From Gemmatimonadota bacterium (GTDB taxonomy: Bacteria > Gemmatimonadota > Gemmatimonadetes > Gemmatimonadales > Gemmatimonadaceae): 57,104 nucleotides of DNA. Location: the NCBI GenBank assembly GCA_021324775.1, contig JAJPIM010000038.1, positions 1-57,104 on the forward strand, written 5' to 3'. The notes beneath the pieces were generated by a model. It was not told the DNA's origin. It did not search any database and worked only from the letters and a program-made list of their open reading frames with translations. Positions 18,272-27,102 of the stretch are shown in pieces. The position numbers were made by a program, and so were the translations under genes. Positions within the stretch are counted from its first letter, which is position 1; each line of letters starts with the position of its first letter.

Positions 18272-19555
18272 ATGGTGGCCTCAGTCCGGGTTGCGCGAGT
18301 CGAGCGTGGCGGCATCGCCGCCGCGCTCGGCATGGAGCGTGGCACCGAGCTGTTGTCCATCAACGGCCGCCGGATCGCGGATTTTCTCGACTGGGAGTTC
18401 CTGAGCGCCGACGAGGATCTCGTCATCGAGGCGCGCCAGCCCGATGGCGAGCACGTCGTCTATGAAGTGGAGCGCGGGGAAGGCGACTCCATGGGCGTGG
18501 AGCTCGAACCGCCGACCGTCCGCCAATGCGCGAACCGCTGCGAGTTCTGCTTCATCGAGGGACTTCCGCCGGGTCTCCGCGCGCCGTTGTATCTGCGCGA
18601 CGATGATTACCGGCTGTCGTTCGCGTACGGCAATTTCGCCACGCTTTCCAACGTGCGCGAACGGGACGTGCGCCGGATCCTGGAGTATCGTCTCTCGCCG
18701 CTTTACGTCTCGGTGCATGCGACACCGCACGATGTGCGGCGTGTGCTGCTCAACAATCCCAAGGTACCGGATGTGATCGGCCAACTGACGACGCTGGCCG
18801 CGGGTGGTATCCAGTTCCACTGCCAGATGGTGATCGTGCCGGGCATCAACGACGGCGTCGTTCTCGAGCAATCGTTGTCCGACTTGTGGGCGCTCGGCGA
18901 CGCCGTTCTCACCGCGGCGATCGTTCCCGTGGGGCTCACGCAGTTCTCGCATCTCTACACGGGGCGGGCGATGGATCGGGAGGCGGCGCGCGGACTCTTG
19001 TCGGTCACGAGCCGTTGGGCCGCCCGTGCGCAGGCCGAGCGAAACCAGCCGTGGGTCTTCGGATCGGACGAGCTCTATCTGCTGGCCGATGTCCCGCTCC
19101 CCGATGCACCGTATTACGGCGAGTTTGCGCAGATCGAGAACGGCGTCGGGTCGGTGACGATGCTGCGGCAGCGAGTTGGCGAAGGCCTGCCGGCGCTGGC
19201 GCGCCACGACGGGCGGCGCATCGGCGTGGTGACGGGCACGGCGATGGCGCCGCTCATGCCGCCGTTGCTCGACGCACTGCGCGACGCCACCGGGGCGACG
19301 TTCGATCTGCTTCCCGTCGTCAATTCGCTGTTCGGCCCGACCACGACGACCGCGGGACTTCTCACGAGCGCCGACATCCGAAACGCGCTGGCCGGCCGCG
19401 TCGATCTCGACCTCGCGATGGTGCCGGCCGAGTGCATCAACGAGCGTGGACAGTTCCTCGATGACCGCCTCTTCGACGACGTGCGTGACGAGCTGCCGAT
19501 GACGGTCCTGCCGTCCTATGACTTCATCGACGTCCTCCGGGAGCCGGTCCGGTGA
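18272..19555 (+). CDS. DUF512 radical-SAM-like protein with PDZ domain
   Basis: A 427-residue protein. An N-terminal PDZ-like domain (GTELLSINGRRIADFLDWEF, residues 24-43) precedes a CxxxCxxC cluster (CANRCEFCF: C86, C90, C93), the iron-sulfur motif of radical SAM enzymes. YLRDDDYRLSFAYGNF is the DUF512 signature. The family is widespread next to der, as here, and its substrate is not established. ATG 18272 was chosen because it starts the PDZ domain; no upstream residue fits the family. The 3' end overlaps the der start by four bases (GTGA at 19552-19555). Confidence 0.88.
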   Translation: MVASVRVARVERGGIAAALGMERGTELLSINGRRIADFLDWEFLSADEDLVIEARQPDGEHVVYEVERGEGDSMGVELEPPTVRQCANRCEFCFIEGLPPGLRAPLYLRDDDYRLSFAYGNFATLSNVRERDVRRILEYRLSPLYVSVHATPHDVRRVLLNNPKVPDVIGQLTTLAAGGIQFHCQMVIVPGINDGVVLEQSLSDLWALGDAVLTAAIVPVGLTQFSHLYTGRAMDREAARGLLSVTSRWAARAQAERNQPWVFGSDELYLLADVPLPDAPYYGEFAQIENGVGSVTMLRQRVGEGLPALARHDGRRIGVVTGTAMAPLMPPLLDALRDATGATFDLLPVVNSLFGPTTTTAGLLTSADIRNALAGRVDLDLAMVPAECINERGQFLDDRLFDDVRDELPMTVLPSYDFIDVLREPVR

Positions 19556-20883
19556 AGATCCCCACCGTCGCGATCGTGGGCCGCCCGAATGTGGGGAAGT
19601 CCGCGCTCTTCAACCGGCTGATCGGTGGCCGCGGCCAGACTACGACGGCGATCGTGAGCGATGAGCCGGGCACCACGAGAGACCGGCATTTCACGCGCGC
19701 CGAATGGTCGGGTCACGCGTTTTGGCTGGTCGACACGGGCGGGCTCACGGAGGACTCGCAACTGCCGATGGACCGCGAGATCCGGCGCCAGGTGCTCGAG
19801 GCGATTGGCGAAGCCGACCTGTTGCTGTTCGTCGTGGATGCACAGACCGGCCTGCATCCGAGCGACGCCCGGATTCTGGAAATCCTGCGGGACTCCCGGA
19901 AGCCCTGGCTCCTGGTCGCGAACAAAGTCGATGATCCATCCTCGACGGATCACTTCGAGTTCTACGAGCTGGGGGCGGGCGACCCGTGGCCGGTGTCCGC
20001 GACCAACGGCAAGAGCTCCGGCGATCTCCTGGATGCGATCATCGCCCACCTGCCGCATGCACCGGCCGAAGAATCGCAAGCCCTCCGCGTCGCGGTCGTC
20101 GGCCGCCCCAACGTCGGCAAGTCGTCGTTCGTAAACCGTCTGCTGGGCGACGACCGGCTCGTGGTGTCCGATCTCGCCGGCACGACCCGTGACGCGATCG
20201 ATACGCCGCTCACCTATCATGGCCGAGAGCTGATCTTCGTGGATACCGCTGGGCTCAGGCGCCAGTCGAAGATCAGCGATGGAATCGAGTTCTACGCCGC
20301 CCTGCGGTCCCGCCAGGCCATCGAACGCGCGGACGTCTGCATATTGGTCGTGGATGCCGTGACGGGTCTCGAGGGACAAGATCTCAAGATCGCGGCCCTG
20401 GCCTGGGAGTCCGGCCGGGGACTGATCGTGGCGGTGAACAAATGGGATCTCAAGGACAAGGACGACAAGACGGCGGCGAAGTTCGAGAAGGCGTGCGTGG
20501 AAAAGGCCCCGTTCCTCGCCTTCGTGCCCTTCGTGTTCACGTCGGCGCTCACCGGGCAGCGAGTGACGCGGGTTCTGGACATCATCACGGAAGTCGCCGC
20601 CGAGCGGCAGAAGCGGATTCCGACGTCGCAGGTGAACGCGACCCTGGAGGAATTGCTGGCCCGGCGCCAGCCGCCACAGGCGGCGGGACTCGATGTCCGC
20701 CTCAATTACGCCACGCAGGTCGAAGTCGCACCACCGACGATCGCCGTCTTCGGGAATCATCCCGATCTGGTGCAGGAACACTACGTTCGGTATCTGCATA
20801 ACGGATTTCGCGCCGCGTGGGGATGGACCGGCAACCCCCTGCGAGTCGTCATGCGCCGTAAGAGCGGGAAGGCCGCAGCCTAA
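19552..20883 (+). CDS. der: Ribosome-assembly GTPase Der (EngA)
   Basis: Der is a double-GTPase factor for 50S ribosomal subunit assembly. The 443-residue protein has two G domains, each with a P-loop GRPNVGKS (residues 10-17 and 184-191) and a DTAG or DTGG switch (VDTGGL, VDTAGL). NKxD motifs are present in each (ANKVDD and VNKWDLKDKDDKTA). A KH-like C-terminal domain ends FRAAWGWTGNPLRVVMRRKSG. GTG 19552 overlaps the preceding gene. plsY begins on the base after its stop, so der, plsY and gpsA appear to form one transcriptional unit. Confidence 0.96.
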   Translation: MKIPTVAIVGRPNVGKSALFNRLIGGRGQTTTAIVSDEPGTTRDRHFTRAEWSGHAFWLVDTGGLTEDSQLPMDREIRRQVLEAIGEADLLLFVVDAQTGLHPSDARILEILRDSRKPWLLVANKVDDPSSTDHFEFYELGAGDPWPVSATNGKSSGDLLDAIIAHLPHAPAEESQALRVAVVGRPNVGKSSFVNRLLGDDRLVVSDLAGTTRDAIDTPLTYHGRELIFVDTAGLRRQSKISDGIEFYAALRSRQAIERADVCILVVDAVTGLEGQDLKIAALAWESGRGLIVAVNKWDLKDKDDKTAAKFEKACVEKAPFLAFVPFVFTSALTGQRVTRVLDIITEVAAERQKRIPTSQVNATLEELLARRQPPQAAGLDVRLNYATQVEVAPPTIAVFGNHPDLVQEHYVRYLHNGFRAAWGWTGNPLRVVMRRKSGKAAA

Positions 20884-21537
20884 ATGAATCCATACGTGGC
20901 GGTGCTGATCGCGTACCTCTCCGGGTCGCTCCCATTCGCGTATCTGGCGGGCCGCGCGTTCGGCGGAGTCGATCTCCGCCGACAGGGCTCCGGCAATCTC
21001 GGAGCGACCAACGTCTTCCGGGTGCTGGGCCTCCCGGCCGCGTTCGTGGTGTTTCTGCTCGACGCCGCAAAGGGTGCGCTGCCGGTGTTGCTGCTGCCCG
21101 CGCATGGTCCCAACAGCGAATGGTGGTCGATCGCGTACGGGGTCGCGGCGATCCTCGGTCATGTGCGTCCCGTGTTCTTCCTGTGGCGGCGGGGTGGAAA
21201 GGGTGTCGCGACCGCGGCTGGCGTGTTCTTCGCGCTGACGCTCCTGCCGACCGCGATCGCCACGCTCATTTGGGTCGGGGTGTTCGTCGCGACCCGGTAC
21301 GTGTCCGTCGCGTCGCTCTCGGCAGCGACCGCGCTGCCCGTGACCGTGCTCATCTTCCGCGGCCCCCACGCCGTGTTCTGGATGTCGCTCGTGACGGCCG
21401 CCTTCGTCTGGTGGACGCATCGCGGCAACATCGAGCGGCTCCGGCACGGCGAGGAGCCCAAGACCTGGGGTAAGCCGGGCCGCGGGCGGGGAGCGCCCGA
21501 CAGCATCCAGATCGCCGGAGCGCCAGGCGTTCGATGA
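20884..21537 (+). CDS. plsY: Glycerol-3-phosphate acyltransferase PlsY
   Basis: PlsY is an inner-membrane enzyme that transfers an acyl group from acyl-phosphate to glycerol-3-phosphate, the first step of phospholipid synthesis. The 217-residue protein has the three family motifs: SGSLPFAYLAGR and GSGNLGATNVFR near the start, GHVRPVFFLWRRGGKGVAT near residue 95, and a C-terminal WWTHRGNIERLRHGEE. About five transmembrane segments are visible. The start ATG 20884 directly abuts the der stop, and the end overlaps gpsA (ATGA). Pairing with gpsA, which supplies its substrate, is functionally sensible. Confidence 0.95.
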   Translation: MNPYVAVLIAYLSGSLPFAYLAGRAFGGVDLRRQGSGNLGATNVFRVLGLPAAFVVFLLDAAKGALPVLLLPAHGPNSEWWSIAYGVAAILGHVRPVFFLWRRGGKGVATAAGVFFALTLLPTAIATLIWVGVFVATRYVSVASLSAATALPVTVLIFRGPHAVFWMSLVTAAFVWWTHRGNIERLRHGEEPKTWGKPGRGRGAPDSIQIAGAPGVR

Positions 21538-22532
21538 CCTCGGTCGCCGTCGTCGGGGCAGGAGCCTGGGGGACGGCGCTGGCGGATCTACTCGCCCGGA
21601 ACGGGCACCCCGTGCGGCTGTGGGCGCGGGAGACGGACGTCGCCGAGTCGATCACGAGCCGCCACGAGAACAGGCGATTCCTGGCGGGAGTCGCGCTGTC
21701 GTCGGCGCTTGCGGCATCGACCGCGCTGGCCGACGTCGTGCGAGGCGCCGAGCTCGTGATGTTCGCGACGCCGTCCGAGCATCTGCGATCCGTGGCCACG
21801 CTCTCCCTGCCGGTCATCGGACCCGGGGCGACGCTGGCCGTCGCGACGAAGGGCATCGAGCCGGGCAGCCTGGAAGTGATGACCCAGGTCGTGCGCGGTG
21901 CGACGCGCGGCAGCTATCCTGTCGTGGCACTCTCGGGTCCGAGTTTCGCGTCGGAGGTGGCGGCGCGGCAGCCGACGGCCGTCGTGGCAGCGTCCACCGT
22001 GCCCAAAGCCGCGCAGCTCGTGCAGCGAGTGCTGGCATCGCACGAGTTTCGCGTGTACACGCACCCGGACGTGCTGGGAGTCGAGCTCGGAGGTGCGCTC
22101 AAGAACGTCATGGCCGTCGCCACCGGTGTCTCGGATGGCCTGGGACTCGGCGCCAACTCGCGGGCGGCGCTGGTCACGCGCGGTCTTGCGGAGATGACGC
22201 GGCTCGGGGTCGCGCTCGGGGCGCGTGCGTCCACCTTCGCTGGGCTCGCCGGGCTCGGTGATCTGGTGCTGACCTGTACCGGGGCGCTGAGCCGCAATCG
22301 CGCCGTGGGTGAAGCCATTGGCCGCGGCCAGACGCTGTCAGAGGTCCTCGCGGGGCGGGAGACAGTCGCCGAGGGCGTGGTGACGGCGCGAAGCGCGCTG
22401 GCGCTCGCGGGGCGGGCAGGCGTCGAGATGCCGATCGTGCGGGCCGTGAACCGGGTGCTGTTCGAGGGGCGCCCTGCACGAACGGCGATCGGCGACCTGA
22501 TGGAGCGTGAGCTCCGTGCGGAGTCCGATTGA
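21534..22532 (+). CDS. gpsA: Glycerol-3-phosphate dehydrogenase [NAD(P)+] GpsA
   Basis: GpsA reduces dihydroxyacetone phosphate to sn-glycerol-3-phosphate for phospholipid synthesis. The 332-residue product starts with VVGAGAWGTALADLLARNG (Rossmann GxGxxG). It continues with VALSGPSFASEVA near residue 130, GALKNVMAVATGVSDG near 188 with the catalytic lysine, and TFAGLAGLGDLVLTCTG near 235. It overlaps plsY at its start (ATGA) and is followed by a MerR-type gene after a 68-bp gap. Confidence 0.95.
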   Translation: MTSVAVVGAGAWGTALADLLARNGHPVRLWARETDVAESITSRHENRRFLAGVALSSALAASTALADVVRGAELVMFATPSEHLRSVATLSLPVIGPGATLAVATKGIEPGSLEVMTQVVRGATRGSYPVVALSGPSFASEVAARQPTAVVAASTVPKAAQLVQRVLASHEFRVYTHPDVLGVELGGALKNVMAVATGVSDGLGLGANSRAALVTRGLAEMTRLGVALGARASTFAGLAGLGDLVLTCTGALSRNRAVGEAIGRGQTLSEVLAGRETVAEGVVTARSALALAGRAGVEMPIVRAVNRVLFEGRPARTAIGDLMERELRAESD

Positions 22533-22600
22533 GCGGCGCCGGCCGCCGGGCCCGGCGTACGCGCGGCGGTCCGGCGGTGCCCGCGCGGGCGGGAGGTGCG

Positions 22601-22993
22601 ATGCGTGGAGGCACGATGCGTGATGAACCGGTACGCCAGTTTTTCTCGATCGGCGACGTGTGTACGCTGACCGAACTCAAACCGCACGTCCTCCGCTATT
22701 GGGAGACCCAGTTCAAGTTCCTGAGCCCCGCCAAGAACCGGTCCGGCAACCGCGTGTACCAGCGGCGCGAAGTCGAGCTGATTCTGCTCGTGAAGCACCT
22801 GCTGTACACCGAGAAGTACACGATCGAAGGCGCGCGCCGGAAAGTCGACGAGCACCGCAAGGCCGGCGCCATCCGCGGCGTGTCGCGAGCCGCCCTGGAT
22901 CACGAAACGCTCGAGTCGATGGAGCGTGAGCTGGCGACGCTCGTACACACGCTGGCCGGCCCCGGCGCCAAACCCGACCCCGGAGCCCGCTGA
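22601..22993 (+). CDS. MerR-family HTH regulator
   Basis: A 130-residue protein with an N-terminal winged-helix MerR domain: FFSIGDVCTLTELKPHVLRY, a wing around NRSGNRVYQRREVE, and helix LVKHLLYTEKYTIEGARRKV. The C-terminal 45 residues form a short amphipathic helix for dimerisation, with no Cys cluster or other recognisable effector domain. This single-domain type is common downstream of lipid or ribosome genes in several diderm phyla. GGGAGG at 22591-22596 supports ATG 22601; ATG 22616, with GGAG at 22607-22610, is also possible. The target is unknown. Confidence 0.85.
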   Translation: MRGGTMRDEPVRQFFSIGDVCTLTELKPHVLRYWETQFKFLSPAKNRSGNRVYQRREVELILLVKHLLYTEKYTIEGARRKVDEHRKAGAIRGVSRAALDHETLESMERELATLVHTLAGPGAKPDPGAR

Positions 22994-22994
22994 C

Positions 22995-23690
22995 GTGCAA
23001 CTGGTGGCGTGCGTGATCCCGGCCTACGACGCGGCACGCACGCTGGGCTCCGTGATTCGCGGCCTTCGTGCCGCCGTGCCGCACGTGCTGACTGTCGTCG
23101 TGAACGACGGATCGCGTGATGACACGGACGCGGCGGCCGATCGGTGGGCGGATTGTCCGGTGCATTTCTCGCGAAACCGGGGCAAGGGCGCGGCGCTGCG
23201 GGCCGGGTTCGCGGCTGCGCTGCGCGCCGGCGCCACGCAGATCCTCACCATCGACGCGGACGGCCAGCATGACCCGGCGTGCGCGCCACGCCTCCTCGCC
23301 GCCCTGGCTCGCGCGGACGTCGTCATCGGTGCGCGCGAGCGGCGCGGGTCGGCGATGCCGATTCACCGGCGCGTCAGCAATGCCGTATCGGCCGCGGCCG
23401 TCAGCGCATGTGCGGGGCTGCGGCTGGCGGACAGCCAGTCCGGCTATCGGGCCCTCCAGGCCGGCGTACTGGCGCGCGTAGCGCCCGCCGGCGACCGGTA
23501 CGAATACGAGACGGACTTTCTGATTCAGGCCGCGCGCGAGGGCTTTCGGATCGCCTGCGTCCCCGTGCCGACCATCTACGGCGCGCCGAGTCATTTCCGG
23601 GAGCTGCGCGACGCCGCGCGCGTTGTCCGGACGATCTGCCGGCGGCTGCCGTTCGCCATGCTGGCGGCTGCGAGCGCGCCAGCCAAGTGA
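22995..23690 (+). CDS. Family 2 glycosyltransferase (GT-A, DPM/DolP-mannose type)
   Basis: A 231-residue GT2 enzyme: CVIPAYDAARTLGSVI at the N-terminus, VVVNDGSRDDT near residue 35, NRGKGAALRAGFAAAL near 60, and the DxD metal site in ILTIDADGQHDP near 83. SQSGYRALQAGVL is typical of the DPM1/polyprenyl-phosphate glycosyltransferase subgroup. No transmembrane anchor is present, so it acts at the cytoplasmic face. GTG 22995 lies two bases after the MerR stop, and the end overlaps surE (GTGA), so the three genes are probably co-translated. The sugar and acceptor cannot be told from the sequence. Confidence 0.88.
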   Translation: MQLVACVIPAYDAARTLGSVIRGLRAAVPHVLTVVVNDGSRDDTDAAADRWADCPVHFSRNRGKGAALRAGFAAALRAGATQILTIDADGQHDPACAPRLLAALARADVVIGARERRGSAMPIHRRVSNAVSAAAVSACAGLRLADSQSGYRALQAGVLARVAPAGDRYEYETDFLIQAAREGFRIACVPVPTIYGAPSHFRELRDAARVVRTICRRLPFAMLAAASAPAK

Positions 23691-24475
23691 GCGTCCCTGG
23701 CACCGCCCGGCGGCTGCGATTCCTCTGCACCAACGACGATGGCGTGATGGCCCACGGCCTCGACTGCCTCGTGCGCGCCGCCGAGCCCCTGGGCGACGTG
23801 TGTGTCGTGGCGCCGGACCGGGAGCAGAGCGCGGCCAGCCACGCACTCACGATGCACCATCCGCTCCGGGCGAAGCGGCGTGCGGACGGGCGCACCCAGG
23901 TCGATGGCACGCCGACCGATTGCGTGATGCTGGCAGTGCAGGCGCTGATGCCGGAGCGCCCAGACTTCGTGTTCAGCGGCATCAATCACGGCCACAACAT
24001 GGGCGAAGACGTCCTCTACTCGGGGACGGTTGCGGCGGCCATGGAGGGAATCGCCCTGGGCATTCCATCGATCGCGCTGTCGTTCGCGAGCCGCGAGCAT
24101 GGGACCGACATGCATCTCGTGGACGAGCAAGTGAGCGCGATCACGGACCTGCTCAGACATTTCGTGTCACTGCGCGACGTCCCGGCCAACACCGTCTTCA
24201 ACATCAATCTGCCGGCGGTCCCGGGTTCGGCGATCAGGGGTGTGCGGCTCACGCGTCTTGGCCGCCGGGTCTTTTCCGATTCGCTCAAGCGGATGCGCGA
24301 TCCGTGGGACAAGGAGATCTACTGGATCGGCGGCGGCACGATCGCCTGGTCGGGCGGGCCGGATTGCGACTTCCGGGCGGTCGAGGAGGGCTACATCTCG
24401 GTGACCCCGCTGCATCTCGACCTGACGCACTTCGACATGCTGGCAACGGCGGGGAGTTGGTGGCGGAAAGCCTAG
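23687..24475 (+). CDS. surE: 5'/3'-nucleotidase SurE
   Basis: SurE is a metal-dependent survival-protein phosphatase that hydrolyses nucleoside monophosphates. The 262-residue product has RFLCTNDDGVMAHGL (metal-binding Asp pair), VAPDREQSAASHALT, FVFSGINHGHNMGEDVLYSG and TVAAAMEGIALGIPSIA. The start is the GTG in the GTGA overlap with the glycosyltransferase gene; a long open frame upstream is only overlap with that gene. The last codons overlap the pcm start. The surE-pcm pairing is a well-known conserved neighbourhood. Confidence 0.94.
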   Translation: MSVPGTARRLRFLCTNDDGVMAHGLDCLVRAAEPLGDVCVVAPDREQSAASHALTMHHPLRAKRRADGRTQVDGTPTDCVMLAVQALMPERPDFVFSGINHGHNMGEDVLYSGTVAAAMEGIALGIPSIALSFASREHGTDMHLVDEQVSAITDLLRHFVSLRDVPANTVFNINLPAVPGSAIRGVRLTRLGRRVFSDSLKRMRDPWDKEIYWIGGGTIAWSGGPDCDFRAVEEGYISVTPLHLDLTHFDMLATAGSWWRKA

Positions 24476-25149
24476 GCGGCGCCGGTCCGCCGGGCGGCGG
24501 GCCGGCGGAGCCCGAGCTGCGAGGGCCGCGGAGGCGGCTCCTCGACACGCTGCGCGAGCGGGGGATCACCGACCTCTCGGTGCTGCGAGCGGTCGATCTG
24601 ACGCCGCGCCACCTGTTCGTGCCGCAGGCGATCCAGCACCGGGCCTACGAAGATGCCGCGCTGCCGATTGGCAGCGGCCAGACGATCTCGCAGCCGTCGG
24701 TCCATGCGCGCTATCTCGCCGAGCTGCGGCTGACGGGGCACGAGCGTGCGCTGGAGATCGGCACCGGATCCGGGTACCAGACCGTGCTGCTCTCGCATCT
24801 CGTCGAGCAGGTCTTTTCTATCGAGCGCGTGCGCGAGCTCCTCGACCGTGCGCGGGACGTGATCCGGCGCGTCGACGCCCGCAACATCTCGCTGCTCCTT
24901 GGCGACGGCACGTTTGGATGGCGGGAGTATGCACCGTACGACGCGATCCTGGTCAGCGCCGCGGCCCAGGACGTGCCGCGTCCACTCTTCGAGCAGCTCG
25001 CCGAAGGCGGCCGGATTCTCATTCCGCTGGGCGGGCGTGAGGACCAGATGCTCACCGTGGCCACCCGGCGCGGCGACACGCTGGTACGGCGTGACATCAC
25101 CCCCGTACGGTTCGTCCCGCTGGTAGGCGCTTACGGCTGGTCCGAATAG
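24460..25149 (+). CDS. pcm: Protein-L-isoaspartate O-methyltransferase
   Basis: Pcm methylates L-isoaspartyl residues in aged proteins, starting their repair, with SAM as donor. The 229-residue product has RHLFVPQAIQHRAYEDAALP, the substrate motif GSGQTISQPSVHARYLAEL, and the SAM-binding motif ALEIGTGSGYQTVLLSHL. YDAILVSAAAQDVPRPLF and GGRILIPLGG complete the family pattern. GTG 24460 is inside the end of surE with GGGGAG immediately upstream; the first 20 residues are Gly/Pro-rich. Confidence 0.94.
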   Translation: MAESLGGAGPPGGGPAEPELRGPRRRLLDTLRERGITDLSVLRAVDLTPRHLFVPQAIQHRAYEDAALPIGSGQTISQPSVHARYLAELRLTGHERALEIGTGSGYQTVLLSHLVEQVFSIERVRELLDRARDVIRRVDARNISLLLGDGTFGWREYAPYDAILVSAAAQDVPRPLFEQLAEGGRILIPLGGREDQMLTVATRRGDTLVRRDITPVRFVPLVGAYGWSE

Positions 25150-25243
25150 CGGGACGGATTCGCGTCTCTCCCAGTACACCGCCGGCCCGCGCCATCGACT
25201 GGCGATTGCCTACCTACCGAACCGTCGCGGGCGCGGGAGACTG

Positions 25244-26770
25244 ATGCCGGACACCAAGGACGAGGGCAGGGACGGGTACCCGCAGCATCCCGCTCCGGCA
25301 AAAACGCCTCCTTTCCGCGGGCCCGCACCACCGGCGCCGGCGCGTCCGCCGCTTCGCGCCTCTGGGCCGGTGAGTGGCCGCGTGACCATTCCCCCGTTCA
25401 TGCCGCCAATCCAGCAGGGCGGGCCGCGCCCTGGAGCGTCCCTGCAGCCCGGACCTCTGGTGCGGCCGTATGTCGCGCCACCGGTATCGCCCCGGCGCAC
25501 TGCGACCCCCGTCATGCAGGCCGCGATCGACGACGCCGCTCTGATGGCGTCGGTGACTGCCAAGCATACGACGCGCGCCATCCCGGACGAGGGAGAGCAC
25601 TACTTCGCGCCGGTCAACTCGCCGCTGTCGTCGCCCGTCGGCCCCGAGGGCTTCAGCGACGATCCGGCCTCCATTACGGTCGAGCTGCGGAGAGCGCCGC
25701 GGGCGTACGCGGCACCTGTGCCACCGGGGCCTCAACCGGAGCTTGAACGTATCGCTGACCCCGCCGACGAGGCGATCCCGTCGATCGACGCGTACGTGAT
25801 GCCCGCGGAGTCCGGCGCAGCGGACGAAACGCCGAACGCCGAATCCATCACGGAGAATGTGGTCGCCGCTGGCATGAACGAGAGCGATTTACCCCCGGCG
25901 CCCTACTTCTCGATCGATCCGCCGGCGTATCTCGCGGCGGCGATGCCGCCGATGCCACGCCAGGAGAACGCCGACGCACCCGAAGAGGACGCCACGCCGT
26001 CGCCGCAGGAGATCGAGCGCGAGCGGCAGGCGCTGGTGGACGTGATCGTCAGCGCCGTCGCGAACGCCGCCGAGGATGAAGACGCAGCGCGCGACCGGAA
26101 GATCGATCGCGAGGCCGTCCGCCTCTTTGCGGCCGACCCGCCCGCGGATGGCGAGGATCCGAGCACGCCCGCGCCGCCGTCACCGTTCGACGACGATCCG
26201 GACATCAGCCACAACATGATGTCAGGCCGTATAAATGATTTTGCCGATACACCTTACACGGCGCAACGCCCGACGCCGATAGAGCCGTGGTCACCGCCCG
26301 GATTCAGCCGGCCCTGGGGCGCTACGCCCGGCCCGATCCGGTCGGTGACGCCCCCACTTGGCGTCCCCGTCGCACCGCCGCCGGTGTCCGAGTACCCGCC
26401 GGTCCCGCCATTCGGCAATCCCGGCAATCCGCGGAGTCCGACGCCGACGCACTTCGCGGCGATCGTTCCGCCCCGCCCGATCACCCCGTTGGGGACCTCG
26501 CCGGTGCCGCCGCGAAACGTGAGCCGGCCGACGCCCGTGCGGTCTCCGACCCCCGTGTTCGTACCGATATCGACGCCACGATCAGTGCCCGCCGTGCCGG
26601 ACCTGGCGGGAGCACGCGCAGTCGCAGGCGCGCTCGAGACCGTCGCGGCGAAGATCCGGGCGGGGCATCTCGTGGTGAGCGGCGAGATACCCGAGGGCCT
26701 CGATGAGGAAGCGGCGTACGCTGGCTATCTCGCCGCTGCGCTCGCAGCACTCCTGGGGGTACGGCACTAA
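25244..26770 (+). CDS. Proline-rich, largely disordered protein of unknown function
   Basis: A 508-residue protein not recognised. It has no signal peptide or transmembrane segment. Residues 1-420 are rich in Pro, Ala, Thr and acidic residues, with many PxxP-like and PPV/PTP motifs and an acidic patch near 235-320, so most of it is probably unstructured. The last 60 residues look like a compact helical module (AGALETVAAKIRAGHLVVSG, then LDEEAAYAGYLAAALAALLG). Codon use matches the neighbours and the frame is clean, supporting a real gene. It follows pcm by 94 bp. The acylphosphatase gene starts just after its stop, so they may be co-transcribed. Confidence 0.75.
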   Translation: MPDTKDEGRDGYPQHPAPAKTPPFRGPAPPAPARPPLRASGPVSGRVTIPPFMPPIQQGGPRPGASLQPGPLVRPYVAPPVSPRRTATPVMQAAIDDAALMASVTAKHTTRAIPDEGEHYFAPVNSPLSSPVGPEGFSDDPASITVELRRAPRAYAAPVPPGPQPELERIADPADEAIPSIDAYVMPAESGAADETPNAESITENVVAAGMNESDLPPAPYFSIDPPAYLAAAMPPMPRQENADAPEEDATPSPQEIERERQALVDVIVSAVANAAEDEDAARDRKIDREAVRLFAADPPADGEDPSTPAPPSPFDDDPDISHNMMSGRINDFADTPYTAQRPTPIEPWSPPGFSRPWGATPGPIRSVTPPLGVPVAPPPVSEYPPVPPFGNPGNPRSPTPTHFAAIVPPRPITPLGTSPVPPRNVSRPTPVRSPTPVFVPISTPRSVPAVPDLAGARAVAGALETVAAKIRAGHLVVSGEIPEGLDEEAAYAGYLAAALAALLGVRH

Positions 26771-26780
26771 GTTTGGCGGC

Positions 26781-27065
26781 GTGGCGCCCCTCCACTTGCG
26801 AGTCACCGGCCGAGTTCAGGGCGTAGGATTCCGCTGGTACATCCGGGCGGAGGCGGAGCGGCTCGGCCTTGCGGGCTGGGTCAGAAACCGGCCCGACGGG
26901 AGCGTTGAGGTGGCAGCCGACGGCCCGCAGGACGCTCGAGAGGCGCTCCTCGCGGCCGTGAGGCGCGGACCGCCGAGTGCCGTGGTGGCGGCCGTCGAGC
27001 CGCTTGGGACCGGCCCGGGCGATCCGCCGGCCACGACACCATTTCGTGTGCTACCCCGATCGTGA
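26781..27065 (+). CDS. acyP: Acylphosphatase
   Basis: Acylphosphatase hydrolyses carboxyl-phosphate bonds such as acetyl phosphate or carbamoyl phosphate. From GTG 26781 the protein is 94 residues, the normal size. It begins LHLRVTGRVQGVGFRWYI with the catalytic Arg of the phosphate loop, then GLAGWVRNRPDGSVEV with the catalytic Asn. The frame is open further upstream to 26703, but that part overlaps the previous gene and does not fit the family. It lies 37 bp before apt. Confidence 0.93.
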   Translation: MAPLHLRVTGRVQGVGFRWYIRAEAERLGLAGWVRNRPDGSVEVAADGPQDAREALLAAVRRGPPSAVVAAVEPLGTGPGDPPATTPFRVLPRS

Positions 27066-27102
27066 ACCGCTTCGCCGGATCCATCGCACACATCCACTGG
27101 CC

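Noticed and set aside
19516-21447. 643-residue - strand frame opposite der and plsY
   Set aside because: It is a mirror frame of two well-supported genes with no domain signature.
26230-26245. TATAAAT-like sequence inside the proline-rich gene
   Set aside because: It is in frame coding sequence with no suitable -35 and no gene start nearby.
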